DNA of 7,760 bases from an uncultured Bacillus sp. (lineage in GTDB: Bacteria > Bacillota > Bacilli > Bacillales_B > DSM-18226), in NCBI RefSeq assembly GCF_946478885.1, contig NZ_CAMLDX010000128.1:1-7760 (forward strand), given 5' to 3'. The notes under the pieces are model-generated. The model did not search any database, was not told the DNA's origin, and worked only from the letters and a program-made list of their open reading frames with translations. The translations under genes and the position numbers were made by a program. The stretch's first letter is position 1; every line of letters starts with the position of its first letter. Shown here one piece after another: positions 6,007-7,760 of the stretch.

Positions 6007-6037
6007 GTGAGAGAATGATCCCGTCTCTCATCTTTTT
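6007..6037 (+). terminator. Intrinsic terminator of tetR, overlapping the queG stop
   Basis: TGAGAGA (6008-6014), a 9-base loop and TCTCTCA (6024-6030) form a 7-bp stem, extended by a G-U pair in the plus-strand RNA and followed by CTTTTT (6032-6037). The 3' arm contains the queG stop codon (6028-6030, minus strand). Read leftward the stem is followed by only a short T stretch, so it would terminate queG transcripts poorly. Confidence 0.8.
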
Positions 6038-7152
6038 AATGCCTTATGAATTTCCATTATGACGCTTGTATCAGTTTCCTTTTTCAATGCTTCCTCCAGC
6101 AGTTGCATGGCCTCGTTTCCAGATATCCTTCCAATCGCCCATGCGGCAGTACCGCGCATAACAGAACGTGGATCATTCAATAAGATCTCTTTCAAGTCAT
6201 TGAGAGATTCTTGATCCTTGAAATGACCAAGGGCGATGATGGCATTCCGTTGTATTGGATTTTTGCCGCGCCATGAACCTGACAAGCTGCCAAATTGCTC
6301 TTTGAAAAGGCGGTTGCTGAGTGTCAATATTGACTTCAATAATGGTTTCACCCTATCAGATTCCGGCTCCACCTCCGGATGAAGATGAAAATCGATCCCC
6401 TTATTTTTCGGGCATGCCGTTTGGCAGGAATCACAACCGTAAAGGCGATTGCCTATCTTCTCACGATATTCTTCAGGAATCATTTCTTTTGTTTGCGTCA
6501 GAAAAGCGATACAGCGGCTGGCATTGATTTGACCTCCTTGTACAAGGGCTCCGGTAGGACAGGCATCAAGGCATTTACGGCAGTCGCCACAATGATCCCC
6601 GATTGGCTTATCCGGCGTAAATGGAATATTCGTAATCATCTCTCCTAAATACACATAGGATCCGAATTCAGGTGTAATGATTGAACAATTTTTCCCGCTC
6701 CAACCAATTCCTGCCCTTTCCGCTACAGCACGATCAACGAGCTCACCGGTATCGACCATCGAACGTAGGCGTGCCTCCGGTACCTTTTCTGCGATATATT
6801 GCTCAAGCTGTTTTAATCGCTCCCGTAAGACAATGTGGTAATCCAATCCCCATGATACTCGAGAGAAAATGCCTCTTCTTTCTCCTTTTTTACTAATTAC
6901 ACGCTCTTTCATCTTAGCTGGGTATGCGACAGCAATTGCTATAATCGACTCTGCTCCATCCAGAAGCAGGCGTGGATCGACTCTTTTTTCAATATCAGGC
7001 TCTTCAAAGCCTGAATGATAGTTCAATTCTCTTTGGCGAATCAGTTGGTTTCGCAGTTCAGCAAATGGGGCAGCTGTTGTAAAGCGAATTTTGTCTATTC
7101 CAATCGTCTTGCTGAATTCAACGATATCCTTTTTTAATTGCACAACATCCAC
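6028..7152 (-). CDS. queG: QueG, epoxyqueuosine reductase (YhbA)
   Basis: A 374-residue cobalamin and iron-sulfur enzyme that carries out the last step of queuosine synthesis, reducing epoxyqueuosine to queuosine at wobble position 34 of tRNAs for Tyr, His, Asn and Asp. Visible are the catalytic acid Asp134 in VDTGELVDRA (same number as the E. coli residue) and GIGWSGKN at 148-155. Two 4Fe-4S clusters are supplied by Cys188/191/194/198 (HCGDCRKCLDACP), Cys214, and Cys240/243/247 (CDSCQTACP). A C-terminal HEAT-like domain from about 300 to 374 (QRNAIIALGH, VMRGTAAWAIGRI) is typical of Gram-positive QueG. The start is GTG at 7152 with AAAGGGG 8 bases upstream; neither nearby ATG is in frame. 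It has its own promoter and converges with tetR. Confidence 0.95.
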   Translation of the reverse strand: MDVVQLKKDIVEFSKTIGIDKIRFTTAAPFAELRNQLIRQRELNYHSGFEEPDIEKRVDPRLLLDGAESIIAIAVAYPAKMKERVISKKGERRGIFSRVSWGLDYHIVLRERLKQLEQYIAEKVPEARLRSMVDTGELVDRAVAERAGIGWSGKNCSIITPEFGSYVYLGEMITNIPFTPDKPIGDHCGDCRKCLDACPTGALVQGGQINASRCIAFLTQTKEMIPEEYREKIGNRLYGCDSCQTACPKNKGIDFHLHPEVEPESDRVKPLLKSILTLSNRLFKEQFGSLSGSWRGKNPIQRNAIIALGHFKDQESLNDLKEILLNDPRSVMRGTAAWAIGRISGNEAMQLLEEALKKETDTSVIMEIHKALKR

Positions 7153-7177
7153 TCTTTCATCCCCTTTCCATTATGAT

Positions 7178-7226
7178 CAGCTGTAGGCTGTATCTCGCAG
7201 GCAAAAAGGCTTTCATACAGCTGTAC
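7178..7226 (-). promoter_or_regulatory. queG leader with competing inverted repeats
   Basis: In the leftward leader RNA the segment CAGCUGUAU (7223-7215) can pair either with AUACAGC (7193-7187; 7 bp) or with UACAGCUG (7185-7178; 8 bp), but not both. On the plus strand this is seen as CAGCTGTA at 7178 and again at 7218, exactly 40 bases apart, with GCTGTAT between. It may be an RNA switch or a pair of binding sites about four helical turns apart. It does not look like a preQ1 riboswitch. Confidence 0.4.
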
Positions 7227-7254
7227 TCTATACTAAATGAGATGATTATGACAA
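7227..7254 (-). promoter_or_regulatory. SigA-type promoter for queG
   Basis: On the minus strand TTGTCA (7254-7249), a 16-base spacer and TATAGA (7232-7227). Transcription would begin near 7220 and leave a leader of about 68 bases before the GTG start of queG. Confidence 0.55.
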
Positions 7255-7291
7255 TAACGATCTATTATGATACACTATTTTTCAAAAAAAT

Positions 7292-7449
7292 AGGTGGCTC
7301 AAGCAATGGGAATTAAAAGTATGTACAGATCTGAAAGAGCTTATACCGGACTTTAAATTGATTTGATTCAATATAGAGAGAAGCTTCTATTGGCACATCT
7401 AAGCCACTCTGAAAGGAAGGCTGCAATGATTCTAGGGATCTCTTTATTT
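7292..7449 (+). pseudogene. Probable decayed fragment ending in a Fis-type HTH
   Basis: Two overlapping reading frames on the plus strand read like one damaged protein tail. The first (7292-7363) gives RWLKQWELKVCTDLKELIPD and then FKLI before a stop. The second (7357-7449) gives IDLIQYREKLLLAHLSHS and then ERKAAMILGISLF before a stop. The end resembles the C-terminal Fis-type helix-turn-helix of sigma-54-dependent activators (pattern YE+xLIxxAL...AAxxLGIS), but the usual R-x-T-L-Y continuation is missing and is replaced by a stop and the inverted-repeat element at 7456. There is no start codon with an RBS. I read it as a remnant with one frameshift and a truncated end. The fragment is short, so the family call is tentative. 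Confidence 0.35.
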
Positions 7450-7455
7450 TGATTT

Positions 7456-7576
7456 AGGGTGTCCGAAAAGTGGAAATTCCTAAATTACCATTATCAAGAA
7501 TGTTGACATACCAAGATGTTGAAACATGAAAAAAGGGCAGCCAAAAGTCAAAAAACGATAACTTTCTGGACAGCCT
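7456..7576. mobile_element. MITE-like element or IS-end remnant with terminal inverted repeats
   Basis: AGGGTGTCCGAAAAGT (7456-7471) and, on the minus strand, AGGCTGTCCAGAAAGT (7576-7561) match at 13 of 16 positions and bound 121 bases with no credible coding capacity. A third, directly oriented relative of the tip, GGGCAGCCAAAAGT, lies inside at 7535-7548. Ends of the GGxTGTCC type are found in several insertion-sequence families; I cannot assign one. No clear target-site duplication is visible. The leftward open frame across 7454-7639 has no ribosome site and is treated as noise. Confidence 0.45.
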
Positions 7577-7603
7577 CTTAATCACTACTGTCAACATTAC
7601 TTG
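7495..7603. repeat. Inverted repeat interlocking with the MITE-like element
   Basis: CAAGAATGTTGACA (7495-7508) is matched by TGTCAACATTACTTG (7589-7603): fourteen bases identical in inverse orientation apart from one inserted base, with a perfect 10-base core. One arm lies inside and the other outside the element at 7456-7576. Confidence 0.55.
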
Positions 7604-7620
7604 TGACAGAAATATGTTAA

Positions 7621-7671
7621 AAAATAAAAAACGCAACACCTCGTTCCTCGATGGATACGAAACACTGCGTT
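7621..7671 (-). terminator. Intrinsic terminator of the tRNA-Gly transcript
   Basis: Read leftward, ACGCAGTGTTTCGT (7670-7657) pairs with ACGAGGTGTTGCGT (7644-7631) around a 12-base loop, followed by TTTTTTATTTT. The five central pairs are all G-U in the minus-strand RNA and become A-C mismatches on the plus strand, so the hairpin works only leftward, below the tRNA. Confidence 0.8.
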
Positions 7672-7685
7672 GATACCGTATGTAA

Positions 7686-7759
7686 TGGAGCGGGTGATGG
7701 GAATCGAACCCACGACAACAGCTTGGAAGGCTGTAGTTTTACCACTAAACTACACCCGC
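7686..7759 (-). tRNA. tRNA-Gly (anticodon UCC), CCA encoded
   Basis: The minus strand from 7759 folds as a standard tRNA. The acceptor arms are GCGGGTG and CACCCGC; the D-arm contains TAGTTTAGTGGTAAAACTA. The anticodon stem is ACAGC/GCTGT around CTTCCAA, giving anticodon TCC, which reads GGA and GGG. The T-arm is GTGGG-TTCGATT-CCCAT. The discriminator is T and CCA is encoded (7688-7686). The gene starts one base from the window edge, so its promoter or upstream tRNA genes lie outside. A strong terminator follows at once, so this is the last gene of its transcript. Confidence 0.97.
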
Positions 7760-7760
7760 A

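Noticed and set aside
7153..7226. preQ1 riboswitch in front of queG
   Set aside because: The compact preQ1-I hairpin plus A-rich tail is not present; the leader shows only the CAGCTGTA repeats.
7454..7639. 61-codon leftward frame across the MITE-like element
   Set aside because: Very Phe/Leu/Ile-rich, no ribosome site, and it runs through the terminator hairpin of the tRNA.
1..7760. CRISPR array, phage or defence island
   Set aside because: No regularly spaced direct repeats and no integrase, nuclease, toxin-antitoxin pair or phage gene are visible; the genes are mostly core Bacillaceae functions.

Overview
The window looks like chromosomal DNA from an endospore-forming, low-GC member of the Bacillaceae. 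The evidence is AT-rich DNA, strong GGAGG-type ribosome sites, a PrkA gene behind a near-consensus mother-cell (SigE) promoter, and a set of genes (prkA, trmL, a YhbB-like amidase-domain protein, queG) that lie close together in Bacillus subtilis as prkA ... cspR-yhbB-yhbA. It is not B. subtilis itself: an NfrA-type reductase, a 30-codon gene and a TetR-family regulator sit where other genes would be expected. Family assignments come from recognising sequence motifs, not from database searches.

Layout from left to right. Bases 1-41 may hold the first codons of a leftward gene (PaiB-like start, weak). Bases 69-1964 encode PrkA leftward; its SigE promoter is at 2157-2185. Bases 2339-2657 form a compact rightward unit: two SigA-type promoters, a strong RBS, a 30-codon membrane peptide gene and a terminator shared with the converging nfrA. 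Bases 2686-3435 encode NfrA and 3545-4015 TrmL, both leftward. A trmL terminator separates them, and trmL has its own extended -10 promoter. Bases 4110-4991 encode a YhbB-like protein whose Shine-Dalgarno can be paired into a hairpin. Bases 5041-5362 hold an imperfect palindrome, a possible 47-codon leftward ORF, and the control region of the rightward tetR (5399-6004), with a palindrome inside its promoter. queG (6028-7152, leftward) converges on tetR, and one hairpin terminator overlaps the queG stop codon. Bases 7153-7685 hold the queG promoter and leader, a probable decayed Fis-type HTH fragment, a small element with terminal inverted repeats, and a tRNA terminator. A leftward tRNA-Gly(UCC) gene closes the window at 7686-7759.

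Functionally, TrmL and QueG both modify the wobble base (position 34) of tRNAs, and the YhbB-like protein sits between them as an unexplained neighbour. PrkA belongs to sporulation. NfrA is a redox or stress flavoenzyme. The TetR-family regulator has no obvious transporter partner, and its only divergent neighbour is the 47-codon ORF. Most of the window is ordinary core chromosome. The points that most merit follow-up are the 30-codon gene, the 47-codon ORF with the tetR operator, the RBS hairpin of yhbB, and the decayed region beside the tRNA.
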